A stretch of DNA of 64,000 bases from Salinibacterium sp. PAMC 21357 (GCF_000247645.1 NZ_AHWA01000005.1:248001-312000), one strand, 5' to 3'. Shown: positions 46,692 through 55,486, counted from the first letter of the stretch. The notes: generated from the letters alone by a model not told the origin. Translations and numbers: made by a program.

Positions 46692-47654
46692 ATGGGAATG
46701 AGAGCTGCAACAGGGCGCCGGCACACCACGCGCGCGACGACGATTGCCGCTGCGGCATCCGCCCTTCTTATCGGTCTCACCGGCTGCACTGCGGTGTCGG
46801 ATGCTGGTGCCACGACCGACCCAGACGACGACCGCCCCGTCGTGCTCACCACGTTCACGGTGCTCGCCGATATCGCCGAGAACGTGGCCGGCGACAACCT
46901 GCGGGTGGAATCCATCACCAAGGTGGGTGCTGAGATTCACGGCTACGAACCAACGCCCGGCGACATCGCCAAAGCCGCCGAAGCCGACCTGATTCTCGAT
47001 AACGGTCTCAATCTCGAGGTGTGGTTTGAGCAGTTCGTCGATGGTCTCGACGTTCCTCATGTTGTGGTTTCTGACGGGGTGGAGCCGATCGATATCACCG
47101 AGGATGCCTACGCTGGTTTGCCCAACCCGCACGCGTGGATGAGCCCCCTCAACGCACAGATTTACGTCGACAATATGGAGGCCGCGTTCGCCAAGCTCGA
47201 CCCTGATAATGCCGCCGACTACGCCGCCAATGCCGAGGCCTACAAAGCCGAACTGCAGCTCGTGAACGATGAACTCACGGCCGAACTCGCCGAGTTGCCG
47301 GCGTCACAGCGCGCGCTCGTCTCGTGCGAAGGAGCGTTCTCTTACCTGGCGCGCGACGCAGGGCTCAGCGAGCATTACCTCTGGGCGGTTAACGCTGAGC
47401 AGCAGTCGACGCCGCGCCAGATTGCCTCTGTGATCGAGTTCGTGCGGGCCAACGACGTTCCCGCCGTCTTCTGCGAATCCACGGTCTCTGACCGCGCGAT
47501 GCAGCAGGTCGTTGAAGCCACCGATGCCAGCTTCGGCGGAACCCTCTATGTTGACTCGCTGTCGGAGGAAGGCGGCCCGGTGCCCACCTACCTCGAGTTG
47601 CTGCGCCACGACGCCGAGACCATCATCGCCGGTTTGACCGGGGTGTCGGAATGA
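46692..47654 (+). CDS. Metal ABC transporter solute-binding lipoprotein (cluster 9, Mn/Zn type)
   Basis: A 320-residue lipoprotein of the ZnuA/MntA/PsaA group. The signal ends in lipobox LTGC with Cys32 lipidated. Metal ligands can be placed in EIHGYEPTPGDI (His), NPHAWMSPLNA (His), SCEGAFSYLA (Glu) and YVDSLSEEGG (Asp); a two-His, Glu, Asp set as in manganese binders. No His-rich loop, which zinc-specific ZnuA often has, is present, favouring manganese. AGGATC is a weak ribosome-binding site; an ATG two codons later is an alternative start. It overlaps the ATPase gene by 4 bases. Confidence 0.88.
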   Translation: MGMRAATGRRHTTRATTIAAAASALLIGLTGCTAVSDAGATTDPDDDRPVVLTTFTVLADIAENVAGDNLRVESITKVGAEIHGYEPTPGDIAKAAEADLILDNGLNLEVWFEQFVDGLDVPHVVVSDGVEPIDITEDAYAGLPNPHAWMSPLNAQIYVDNMEAAFAKLDPDNAADYAANAEAYKAELQLVNDELTAELAELPASQRALVSCEGAFSYLARDAGLSEHYLWAVNAEQQSTPRQIASVIEFVRANDVPAVFCESTVSDRAMQQVVEATDASFGGTLYVDSLSEEGGPVPTYLELLRHDAETIIAGLTGVSE

Positions 47655-48469
47655 GTGGCGAGCGCGCCGGCGCTGCACGAGACGGCGGGGGAGCCGCGTC
47701 ATCCGTCCCGCTCGGTTCAGCGCCCGCGATGATCGTGCCCGCCATCGACGTGCGCAACGTCACCGTTCATTACGGTGACGTTCTCGCGCTCGACAACGTG
47801 AGCCTCAGCCTCGCGCCCGGCCGCATCTACGGCCTCATCGGCATGAATGGCTCGGGCAAGTCCACGCTCTTCAAGACCATTACCGGGATGCTGCGCCCCG
47901 ACCGCGGAACGGTCGCGCTGGCCGGTCAGCAGCCTGCACTCGCGCGCAAGGCCGGAGCAGTTGGATACGTTCCGCAGAGCGAAGACGTTGACTGGGCGTT
48001 CCCGCTCTCGGTGCGCGATGTGGTGATGATGGGCCGCTACGGGCATATGGGCATCTCCCGCCGCCCGAAGGCTGCAGACAAAGCTGCCGTTGCCGCGGCG
48101 CTCGCCCGCGTCGAACTGACCGACCTCGCCGACCGCCAAATTGGCCAGCTCTCGGGCGGCCAAAAGAAGCGGGCATTCGTGGCGCGCGGCATTGCCCAGG
48201 GCGCGACGATCCTGTTGCTCGATGAGCCATTCGCCGGCGTCGACAAACGCTCCGAGGGAACAATCACGACACTCCTGCGCGAGCTCGCCGCCGAGGGAGC
48301 CACCGTGCTCGTCTCCACCCACGACCTCAATGCGCTGCCGAAGCTCGCCGACGAAGCGATCTTGCTGATGCGCACGGTGCTGCTGCAATCCACTCCCGCC
48401 GAAGTGCTGAAACCCGAAAACCTTGCACGGGCCTTTGGCCTCGATGTCACGGCGGGAGACGCCGCGTGA
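47651..48469 (+). CDS. Metal ABC transporter ATPase (Mn/Zn type)
   Basis: A 272-residue ATPase with Walker A GMNGSGKSTL, Q-loop VGYVPQSEDVDWAFPLSV typical of MntB/ZnuC-like proteins, signature LSGGQKKRAFVARGI, Walker B ILLLDEPFAGVD and STHDLN. Roughly 25 extra residues (GAARDGGGAASSVPLGSAPA) precede the domain; an ATG at 47729 (MIVPAIDVRN) might be the true start. It overlaps both neighbours by 4 bases. Confidence 0.9.
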   Translation: MSGERAGAARDGGGAASSVPLGSAPAMIVPAIDVRNVTVHYGDVLALDNVSLSLAPGRIYGLIGMNGSGKSTLFKTITGMLRPDRGTVALAGQQPALARKAGAVGYVPQSEDVDWAFPLSVRDVVMMGRYGHMGISRRPKAADKAAVAAALARVELTDLADRQIGQLSGGQKKRAFVARGIAQGATILLLDEPFAGVDKRSEGTITTLLRELAAEGATVLVSTHDLNALPKLADEAILLMRTVLLQSTPAEVLKPENLARAFGLDVTAGDAA

Positions 48470-49338
48470 ACCCTCTCGACTTTCTCCTCGAACCCCTCAG
48501 TTACGACTTCATGGTGCGGGCTCTCGCCACGAGCGTGACCGCCGCGATTGTGTGCGCGGTGCTCTCGTGCTGGCTTGTGCTCGTGGGCTGGTCGCTCATG
48601 GGCGATGCCGTTTCGCACGCCGTGCTGCCCGGCGTCGTGCTCGCCTACGTTGTCGGTGCCCCGTTTGCTGTGGGCGCGGTCATCTTTGGCTTCCTTGCCG
48701 TCGCCCTCATCGGCATCGTAAGAAACACGAGCCGGATCAAAGAGGATGCCGCGATCGGCATCGTCTTCACCACCCTGTTCGCCCTCGGAATCGTGCTCAT
48801 CTCGATAACCCCGTCGCAGACCGACCTGAACCACATCATCTTCGGCAACCTGCTCGGAGTCTCCTGGGCCGACCTCGCCCAAGTGCTCATCCTCGGTGCG
48901 ATCACGCTCACGATCCTTCTCGTGAAGCGCCGCGATTTCACCCTCTACGCCTTCGACGCCACCCACGCTCACGCGATCGGCCTCAACCCCAAGGTTCTCG
49001 GCGCTGCCCTCCTCGGGCTCCTCGCCCTCACGGCGGTCGTTGCCCTTCAGGCGGTCGGCGTCGTTCTCGTCGTGGCGCTGCTCATCATCCCCGGCGCCAC
49101 CGCCTACCTACTCACCGATCGCTTCTCGCGCATGCTCGTGATCGCCCCGGCGATGTCGGCGCTCGCCGCAGTCACCGGGCTCTACCTCAGCTACTACCTC
49201 GACACGGCATCCGGCGGCATGATCGTGCTCGTCGAAGGCTGCATCTTCGCGCTCGTTTACCTGTTTAGCCCCACGCAGGGCGTGATCGGTAAGCGCCTCG
49301 GTGCTAGGAAGCGGCAGCGGATGCTCGCCGCCCAGTAA
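48466..49338 (+). CDS. Metal ABC transporter permease (ABC-3 family)
   Basis: A 290-residue ABC-3 permease with about eight to nine membrane segments. LLGWSLMGDAVSHAVLPGVVLAY-like sequence (SLMGDAVSHAVLPGVVLAY) carries the conserved GDA-SHA pattern of the family. The start GTG overlaps the ATPase stop by 4 bases. It completes the importer and is convergent with the regulator gene. Confidence 0.9.
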   Translation: MNPLDFLLEPLSYDFMVRALATSVTAAIVCAVLSCWLVLVGWSLMGDAVSHAVLPGVVLAYVVGAPFAVGAVIFGFLAVALIGIVRNTSRIKEDAAIGIVFTTLFALGIVLISITPSQTDLNHIIFGNLLGVSWADLAQVLILGAITLTILLVKRRDFTLYAFDATHAHAIGLNPKVLGAALLGLLALTAVVALQAVGVVLVVALLIIPGATAYLLTDRFSRMLVIAPAMSALAAVTGLYLSYYLDTASGGMIVLVEGCIFALVYLFSPTQGVIGKRLGARKRQRMLAAQ

Positions 49339-49385
49339 AGGCAAAAACACCGCCAGCGCGCCGAACCCGCGCGGTGCGCCTCACG

Positions 49386-50120
49386 CTATTCGGTGAGGGT
49401 GCCGCCCGATACGTAGAGTGCGTCGGTCGCGCTCCGGCCCAGGCTGATCGGCCCGGCGGATTGGCGCCCGCCGTTGTTGCTCGCCCCACTGGTTTCGCCG
49501 TCGACGCCACCCAGCACCACAACCTCGAGCGCATCCGAATACGGCGCCCCGGCGTTCACGCTGAGCTTCGCTTCGAACACGATGCCGCGCTCTTCGAAGA
49601 ACTTGAGCAGCTCGGGGTCGTCGTCAGAGATGCGTTCCACGACCACGGTGCTGCCGGGGGCGACGCGGCTCAGCTGCACGGCATCCGGAATCGTGATCAC
49701 GCCGTCGGCGCTGGGGATCGGGTCGCCGTGCGGGTCGCGGGTGGGGTGTTCGAGAAACTCATCGATGCGCTCGACCATGAAGTCGGAGACGGCATGCTCA
49801 AGGTTCTCGGCTTCGTCGTGCACCTGGTCCCAGCTGTAGCCGAGCACGCTCACGAGGAACGATTCGATGAGGCGGTGGCGGCGAACCATTGCCACGGCGT
49901 GAGCGCGTCCCACATCAGTGAGCGCGATGGAACCGTAGCGGGCGTGGTCGAGGAAGCCTTGATCGGTGAGGCGACGCACGGCATCCGAGACGCTCGAAAG
50001 CGTGTAGCCGGTGCGTTCGGCGATCACGGTGGCGGTGACGGGGGCATCTGACCATTCGGAAAGACTCCACACGGTCTTCAGGTAGTTCTGGGTGCTGACC
50101 GAGAGCTCTGTAACCGACAT
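49386..50120 (-). CDS. mntR: DtxR-family metal-dependent repressor (MntR-like)
   Basis: A 244-residue three-domain repressor: winged helix (about 1-70, VTATVIAERTGYTLSSVSDAVRRLTDQGFL), metal-binding/dimerisation domain (about 70-140, with HR in VRRHRLIESFL and AENLEHAVSD) and an SH3-like C-terminal domain (about 155-225). Compared with IdeR/DtxR, the position of the Met10 ligand is Asn12 and the Cys102 ligand is Glu (AENLEH); manganese-specific MntR also has Glu there. This favours manganese over iron. An operator matching that of the metal importer lies 26 bp upstream of its ATG. The C-terminus after about 225 (GETSGASNNGGRQSAG) is low complexity. Confidence 0.88.
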   Translation of the reverse strand: MSVTELSVSTQNYLKTVWSLSEWSDAPVTATVIAERTGYTLSSVSDAVRRLTDQGFLDHARYGSIALTDVGRAHAVAMVRRHRLIESFLVSVLGYSWDQVHDEAENLEHAVSDFMVERIDEFLEHPTRDPHGDPIPSADGVITIPDAVQLSRVAPGSTVVVERISDDDPELLKFFEERGIVFEAKLSVNAGAPYSDALEVVVLGGVDGETSGASNNGGRQSAGPISLGRSATDALYVSGGTLTE

Positions 50121-50145
50121 GCGCCCAGTCTAGAGCCGAAGATTG

Positions 50146-50167
50146 AAGTACGGCGAGACGTAGTTAA
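50146..50167. promoter_or_regulatory. MntR-type operator in the regulator's own promoter
   Basis: On the minus strand this reads TTAACTACGTCTCGCCGTAC and two more bases, matching the importer operator (46636-46657) at 18 of 22 positions, including AACTACGTCTC unbroken. The right arm is degenerate, so it should be the weaker site. Its edge is 26 bp upstream of the mntR start. Confidence 0.7.
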
Positions 50168-50221
50168 CGACGCTTGCCCTCGCCCGGAGAACATCAGGCG
50201 AGGGCAAGCGGGTGAAGAAAG

Positions 50222-50800
50222 TTAGTTGAACATTCCGTCGAGACCAAGGTCACCGGTGATGCCACCGATGAGGTCGTCGGTGTCAATAACACCGTCGAGG
50301 ATGTCGTCAACGTTCACAATGTCGCTGACGTTGTCGGTGACATCGGTAACCACGTCGGTAACTTCGGTGACGTTGTCAACAACGTCGGTTACCTGAGTCG
50401 CGTTGTCGACGACGTCAGACACGTTGGCGTCGTTCGCAACGTCGCTGACGTTGGCCGAGTCGCTGATGTTGCCGATCGCAGTGTCGTTGCCGGAAGCAAC
50501 GGGGGCGTTTACTTCGTTGCCCGACGCGATCGCGTTTCCGTTGAGGAGGTCACCGTTGAGAATTCCGCCGCCGAGAATGTCCCCGCCCAGGATGTCGCTG
50601 CGCAGGAGGTCAACATCGCCAACCTGAGGTGCGATCAGTACCGGGATGTCGGTGCTGCTGGAGGATGAGTAGGAGTAGCCCTTCGTCGAGGAGTCGCTGT
50701 CGCCGGTTGCTGCCATGGCGGGAGCTGCGGCTCCAACTGCGATCAGTACTACTGCAGTAGCGGTTGCGCCGATCGTGGTCTTCTTCGTGAATGCGTTCAT
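50222..50800 (-). CDS. Secreted Asp/Val-rich repeat protein
   Basis: A 192-residue protein with a clear Sec signal (KKTTIGATATAVVLIAVGAAAPAMA, cleavage after AMA at about residue 30). GGAG lies 8-11 bases ahead of the ATG at 50800; the frame's longer extension is not protein-like. The mature part has two repeat zones: a five-residue period (SDILG, GDILG, GGILN, GDLLN) and then a ten-residue period around VxDVVDNxTx (NVSDVANDA, NVSDVVDNAT, QVTDVVDNVT, EVTDVVTDVT). It ends with VDDILDGVIDTDDLIGG. No cysteines and no catalytic motif are seen. A surface or matrix role is possible; family unknown to me. Confidence 0.75.
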   Translation of the reverse strand: MNAFTKKTTIGATATAVVLIAVGAAAPAMAATGDSDSSTKGYSYSSSSSTDIPVLIAPQVGDVDLLRSDILGGDILGGGILNGDLLNGNAIASGNEVNAPVASGNDTAIGNISDSANVSDVANDANVSDVVDNATQVTDVVDNVTEVTDVVTDVTDNVSDIVNVDDILDGVIDTDDLIGGITGDLGLDGMFN

Positions 50801-51053
50801 TACTGAACTCCTTCTAACATTTTTGGCCCGGTGGGGCCGTGCGTCTCGAGTCTTTCCCGAGCCGCAATGAGTACTCCGGAGCGAGGCTGTGACCGGTTTG
50901 GGGGTCATTCCAAGAAACGCGAAATTCAAGCAATCTGGCATGCGGATGCGGGCAACTCTCGCCCTCAGATCCGCATGATTCCGGGGCTGTGAGAGCAAGC
51001 TGGCAGTCAACTGAGTGGAGTCTGGCGAAGTGCCGAGTGGTGCATCCAGCGGC

Positions 51054-52510
51054 CTATTCCGCCGCCGCGGCCTTCACGGCCGTGTACGCCTCGAGGGCTT
51101 CGCGGCGGGTTTCGGCGAGATCCACAATCGGTTCGGGATACGCGTCGGTGCCGAGTTCCGGAATCCAATATGAGACATAGGCGCCCGTAGGGTCGAACTT
51201 TTTCTGTTGCAGCACCGGGTTGAACACACGGAAGTAAGGCGCGGCGTCCGCCCCGGATCCCGCGACCCACTGCCAGTTGGCGGGGTTGCTGGCCTCGTCG
51301 GCGTCAACGAGGGTGTCCCAGAACCACTGCTCGCCCGCGCGCCAATCGATGAGCAGGTTCTTGATGAGGAAGCTTGCGACGACCATGCGCACGCGGTTGT
51401 GCATCGTGCCGGTGTGCCAAAGTTCGCGCATCCCGGCATCGACGAGGGGGATGCCGGTGCGGCCGCGACGCCACGCTTCGACTTCGCTGACTCCCGCGGG
51501 TTCGTCCACGCCGCCGAGTTCGTCGACCGTGTATCCCCAGGGGAACGCGTTGTAGGCGGGGCGGTAGCTGTCGGTCGCAAGGCGAGGGTTCTCGAAGAGC
51601 AGGGCGGTCGAGAATTCGCGCCAGCCGATCTCGCTCAGGAACTTGGCGACGTTCTTGCGGGCCGCGGTGGGGATGCCAGCCGAGCCCGAGCCTGCGCCGT
51701 TGCCCGAACCAGAGCCCGATCCACGCAGCCGGTGCCAGATTTGCGCAGAACTGATCTCGCCAAACCGCAGGTGCGGGCTGAGGCCACTCGTGGCATCCAC
51801 GGAGGGCTCGTCACGGCGGTGGTAGTCGGCAAGGCGGTCGGCAACGAAGCTTTCGAGGCGATCGAGCGCGCCCGCTTCACCGGGAGTCCACGTCTCGCGC
51901 AATCCCTCGGCCCAATCGGGGCGCATCGGCAGCAGCGACCAGTCGGCGAGGTCGTCGCTCGCGGGGGAGTCGGCGGGCCAACTCAGCGCACTCGCCTCAG
52001 GCGACGGAAGCAACTCGCGCACCGGGGCTCCTGCGCCGCACGCCAATACGGGGTGAAAACCTTGTACGGCTCGCCCTGCCCGTTGCGAATCTGCCACGGC
52101 TCGTTCAATAGATTGCCCTGATGGCTTTCGACCGTGAGTCCCTGCTCGCGCAGACTCGTTTTGAGGCCAGCGTCAATATCGCGGGCTGCCGTGTAGCGGC
52201 GGTTCCAGTGCACCGAGGCGGCGCCGAGCTCGTCCACGAGCGCCGGCAGCACCTGCGCGGCGGGGCCGTGACGCAGGGTCAGTTGGCCGCCCAGATTCTG
52301 CAGGGCGGCATCCAGAGCAGTGAGGCTGTGATGCAGCCACCACTTGCTTGCCGAACCCAGCGGCCGGATGCCGTCGCCGGTTTCGTCATGAATGTACACA
52401 ACCACGAGTGGTCGGCCTTCACTCACGGCCGCCGTCAGGGCTGGGTTGTCGGCTAGTCGCAGGTCGTTTCGCAACCACACGACGGAGGGCTGATTCTGGT
52501 TTGCGCTCAC
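51054..52510 (-). pseudogene. phr: Deoxyribodipyrimidine photolyase with a frameshift
   Basis: Two overlapping frames form one photolyase. The N-terminal part (52510 down to about 52025) has the photolyase alpha/beta domain: VVWLRNDLRLADNPAL, VYIHDETGDGIRPLGSASKWWLHHSL, and ends YKVFTPYWRAAQEP. The C-terminal part (from about 52030 to 51054) continues with PVRELLPSPEASAL and the FAD domain, including GLSPHLRFGEIS, IGWREFSTALLF, MHNRVRMVVASFL and SNPANWQWVAGSGADAAPYFRVFNP, ending in Trp-rich YWIPELG. One base is missing at a C-run (G4 on the plus strand, 52024-52027). It may be a true mutation, a slippery site or a sequencing error. A Gly/Ser-rich insert (RGSGSGSGNGAGSGSAG) is unusual. Enzyme class: light-driven repair of UV dimers. 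Confidence 0.85.
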
Positions 52511-52610
52511 CCCGCCACTCTACGTTTCGCGCCTGAAAAGAGCAGGCGTAAAATCGCACCTCACAGGTCGCGTTGCCGATGGTGGCGATGCGCGAGAGGG
52601 GTGACCGGCT

Positions 52611-53507
52611 ATGAGTTTCTTCGGTGTTCGTTACGAGACTGCTGACTTCGGCGATGTGCTCGACCGGGTGCAGGGCATTTTCACGGACCTCTTCTTGGCG
52701 CTGCCGAATGTGATTCTCGGCGTGCTGGCCTTTGTGATCTTCTGGGGTATTTCGTGGCTCGTGGCGAAGCTCGTGCGGTCGGCAGCGCGGCGAGCAGGGC
52801 AGCCGCGCGGACTGCAGGTCGTGCTGAGCCGCTTGGTCGCGTGGTCGATTCTCGCGTTCGGGCTGCTGGTGGCGCTGACGATCATTTTTCCGACGATCAC
52901 GCCGGCGTCACTCTTCGGCACCCTCGGCGTGAGCGGTGTGGTGATTGGGTTCGCGTTCCGAGACATTTTTCAGAACCTGCTGTCGGGCATCCTGATCCTG
53001 TTCACCCGTCCGTTTCGTATCGGCGATCAGATCGTGTCGAGCGATCACGAGGGTGAAGTTATTGACATTCAGGTGCGGGCTACGCGGGTGCGCACCTACG
53101 ACAATCGGGTGGTCGTGATCCCCAATAGTCAGCTCTATACCGAGCGTGTTGTCGTCAACACGGCCTTCGACAAGCGGCGGCTGAGTGTGGCGGTCGGCAT
53201 CGGCTATGACGACAGCATTGCGGATGCTCGTGCCGCTATCGTCGACGCCATCACCGCGTTGCCCGGCATCATCGACGACCCCGCCCCGACCGTTTTGGTG
53301 ACGTCGCTCGGTGACTTCAGCGTGAATCTTGAGGTGCGGTTCTGGATCAACCCGCCCAACCGCCGCGAAGCCGTCGAGGCGCAAGATCAGGTGCTTGAGG
53401 CGATCAAGAAGGCGCTCGGCGATGCGAACATCGAGATCCCGTTCCCCATTCAGCAGCTCAAGATCGAAGACGGGTCGGCGCGGACTCGCGAGAGCGACGC
53501 GGAGTAG
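52611..53507 (+). CDS. mscS: Small-conductance mechanosensitive channel (MscS family)
   Basis: A 298-residue channel protein. Three membrane segments lie near residues 28-50, 78-98 and 103-128; the pore helix TLGVSGVVIGFAFRDIFQNLLSGILIL is the MscS signature. The cytoplasmic beta domain contains FRIGDQIVSSDHEGEVIDIQVRATRVRTYDNRVVVIPNSQLY, with the PNS motif. The C-terminal alpha/beta domain follows to residue 285. It gates on membrane tension to release solutes during osmotic downshock. It is divergent from the photolyase (100 bases between starts) and monocistronic. Confidence 0.93.
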   Translation: MSFFGVRYETADFGDVLDRVQGIFTDLFLALPNVILGVLAFVIFWGISWLVAKLVRSAARRAGQPRGLQVVLSRLVAWSILAFGLLVALTIIFPTITPASLFGTLGVSGVVIGFAFRDIFQNLLSGILILFTRPFRIGDQIVSSDHEGEVIDIQVRATRVRTYDNRVVVIPNSQLYTERVVVNTAFDKRRLSVAVGIGYDDSIADARAAIVDAITALPGIIDDPAPTVLVTSLGDFSVNLEVRFWINPPNRREAVEAQDQVLEAIKKALGDANIEIPFPIQQLKIEDGSARTRESDAE

Positions 53508-53577
53508 ATCGCGGGGGCGGCTGGCGGCGCTGGTTCGTTGCGATCGGCACGGTCGTCGCATCCGGCATCCGGCATTC

Positions 53578-54039
53578 TCAGCGTCCGCTGAGCGGGTGAA
53601 AGTGCTCGCACTGCCAGCGCTGGGTGTTCTGCGCTTGACGATTGCGGGTGTCGGCCCAGGGCGGGTACACGCGAAAGCCACGTTTGCCGCCATGGCCGTC
53701 GACCGAAACGATGCCGCGGGCGACTAGCACTCTGAGCGGAAAGACGAAGGCGCCGAAGCTGTTGCTGTCGCGGGTGACGACGACGAGGTGCTGCGTGTCA
53801 TCGTCGCTGGGGAATGGTTGCGTAGTGCCATCGGCGTCTCGCCGCCAGACCGTGACGAAGAACCCGGGTTTGGTGGGGGTGAGTTTCGCGACCCGAAACC
53901 GGGTTGCAGCGGGGAGCGTGGTGACGGCCCCGTATTCGGCATTGTCGGGCTCAGGCACGAGTTGGTCGTGCTCGGGCAGCGCGTCGCCGAGGCTGTGGAT
54001 GGCGTGGTCGACATCCGGATGTAGCGCGGCGGCGGTCAC
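53578..54039 (-). CDS. MepB-family protein
   Basis: A 153-residue protein of the MepB family (PF08877-like). Characteristic segments are EYGAVTTLPAATRFRVAKLTPTKPGFFVTVWRR, DTQHLVVVTRDSNSFGAFVFPLRVLVARGIVS, GGKRGFRVYPPWADT and the terminal NTQRWQCEHF. In Staphylococcus, mepB lies in the mepRAB multidrug operon, but its biochemical role is unknown. The start is GTG without a strong ribosome-binding site. It is monocistronic and convergent with mscS. Confidence 0.85.
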   Translation of the reverse strand: MTAAALHPDVDHAIHSLGDALPEHDQLVPEPDNAEYGAVTTLPAATRFRVAKLTPTKPGFFVTVWRRDADGTTQPFPSDDDTQHLVVVTRDSNSFGAFVFPLRVLVARGIVSVDGHGGKRGFRVYPPWADTRNRQAQNTQRWQCEHFHPLSGR

Positions 54040-54491
54040 GGTGTCCGTTCGATTCGGTGGTCGTGCCAGCCTAGATCGTGCCTGCCTAGGTCGTGCCCGC
54101 CCCGGGATTCGGGCATCCGTTAAATAGTTAGAGGGCCGGTTTCAGAGGCATGAAACCGACCCTCTCCCTTTGCACCAAGAGTGTCCTGCAATCACATTCC
54201 GCAGTAGCTGCCACAGCAAACAACTTCTGCCCTATGAATGTATAACGGAAACATAACGCTGTCTAGTTACCAATCCGTTATTTTTAGACATTTTTCAGAA
54301 AACTTTGTCTACCCCCAGTCTTTTGGCCGAAACTGCAGTGAACCGACAGCACCGCTTGCGGCTGCACGGCGGGGGTTCGGGCGTCGATCGACACCCCCTC
54401 AACCCCGCAGCCATTGCTCTGATCAAATTTGGCATAACCTCAATAAACAACCTCGAACTACTCCGGCCGCAATGAGAACGAAGAGATCACT
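54040..54491. other. Intergenic region with orphan hairpin and A/T-rich promoter zone
   Basis: A 452-base gap between divergent genes. It holds the hairpin at 54131-54164 and an A/T-rich zone (54236-54310), unusual for this genome, containing the inverted repeat ATAACGG (54242-54248) and CCGTTAT (54275-54281). An 85-codon frame (54238-54495) lacks start signals and protein-like sequence. The promoter of the LRV membrane protein gene is probably in the A/T-rich zone. Confidence 0.5.
54131..54164. terminator. Orphan terminator-like hairpin
   Basis: GAGGG and CGGTTTCA (54131-54144) pair with TGAAACCG and CCCTC (54151-54164), with one C-A mismatch and a 6-nt loop. It lies upstream of both flanking genes rather than after one, with no gene reading into it. 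Confidence 0.6.
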
Positions 54492-55433
54492 ATGACTGCA
54501 CCTGAACCAGCAAGCTTCACTCTTGCGGACCTCGCTGATCCCTCCGTGCCCGCGGCGACGCTGGGCCAGCTCGCAGGGTCTCGACCCGATTTGTGGAACG
54601 CGATCGTTGCGCACCCCAACTGCTATCCCGGTCTCGCCGAATGGATCGGCCAGCAGACGCAGAACCCCGCTCCGCCGCCCACGGCCGCCGAACAATCCCC
54701 TCAGCCGGTGCCGGAAGCTGAGTGGACCGCGCGGTTCAGCCGAGAACAAGGCCGCGAGCCGCTGTTGAGTGAGTATCACGCCGCCGTCGCAGCGGGAGAG
54801 ATCATCACGGAACGTAAAGCAAGCGATGTCTCGGTGGAGCAGATGGCTGCGGGGGCGAAGCAAATGGCCTCGGGGGCGAAGCAGTACTTCACAAAGACTG
54901 TCGCGCCGGCGGCAAGCGGAGCAGCTAAGTCGATCCACAATGCGGTGAACGAGCGGTCAGCGCAATCGCCGAGCTCCGCGATGTGGCCGACCGTGACCCA
55001 AATTACGATCCTCGTCGCGGCCTTCATCGGCCTCTTTAGTCTGTTCCTGCCGCTCGCTTCGGTATCGGGGTTTGGCATCTCGGCCAGCATCAACTTCTTC
55101 TCCGATGAACTTGCCGCGGAGCTCGGCAGTGACAGCAAAGGGGGAGAGGGTGTCATTCTGGTGCTCTTCATGCTCGCCCTGATGGCGCTCACCGTGATCT
55201 CGTTGGTCTTTCGCAAGCGGTGGGCGCGCATCGCCGTCAGCGTGGTTGCGATCATCGTCGGACTCGTCTGCATGTTCGACGGTTTCGTGATGATGGTAAA
55301 CTTCAGCCGCATGAGCTTTGTCACGCTCGGCGCGGGACTGGTACTTCTCGCTTTCGTCGGCATCGTGCTTGTCGTTGCCGGCACTCTGACGCTCTTGCTC
55401 AAGAAGCCAACTCCCGTCTCGCCGGCGGTCTAG
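54492..55433 (+). CDS. Membrane protein with N-terminal leucine-rich-repeat-variant domain
   Basis: A 313-residue protein. Residues about 8-52 (TLADLADPSVPAATLGQLAG, LWNAIVAHPNCYPGLAEWI) match the LRV-type repeat often fused to membrane proteins in Microbacteriaceae. A Pro/Ala-rich linker and a helical stretch (VEQMAAGAKQMASGAKQYF, tandem AGAKQM/SGAKQ units) follow. The C-terminal part (about 170-308) has four membrane segments with loops. AAGAGATCACT lies before the ATG, a weak ribosome-binding site. Function unknown; the soluble N-terminus is predicted to be cytoplasmic. Confidence 0.72.
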   Translation: MTAPEPASFTLADLADPSVPAATLGQLAGSRPDLWNAIVAHPNCYPGLAEWIGQQTQNPAPPPTAAEQSPQPVPEAEWTARFSREQGREPLLSEYHAAVAAGEIITERKASDVSVEQMAAGAKQMASGAKQYFTKTVAPAASGAAKSIHNAVNERSAQSPSSAMWPTVTQITILVAAFIGLFSLFLPLASVSGFGISASINFFSDELAAELGSDSKGGEGVILVLFMLALMALTVISLVFRKRWARIAVSVVAIIVGLVCMFDGFVMMVNFSRMSFVTLGAGLVLLAFVGIVLVVAGTLTLLLKKPTPVSPAV

Positions 55434-55486
55434 CAGCAACGCAACTCTGAACTGCCACCAATCTCATTTTTGGCTTATTCTCAAAT

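Noticed and set aside
54238-54495. An 85-codon plus-strand frame upstream of the LRV gene
   Set aside because: It has no start signal and covers an A/T-rich promoter-like zone.
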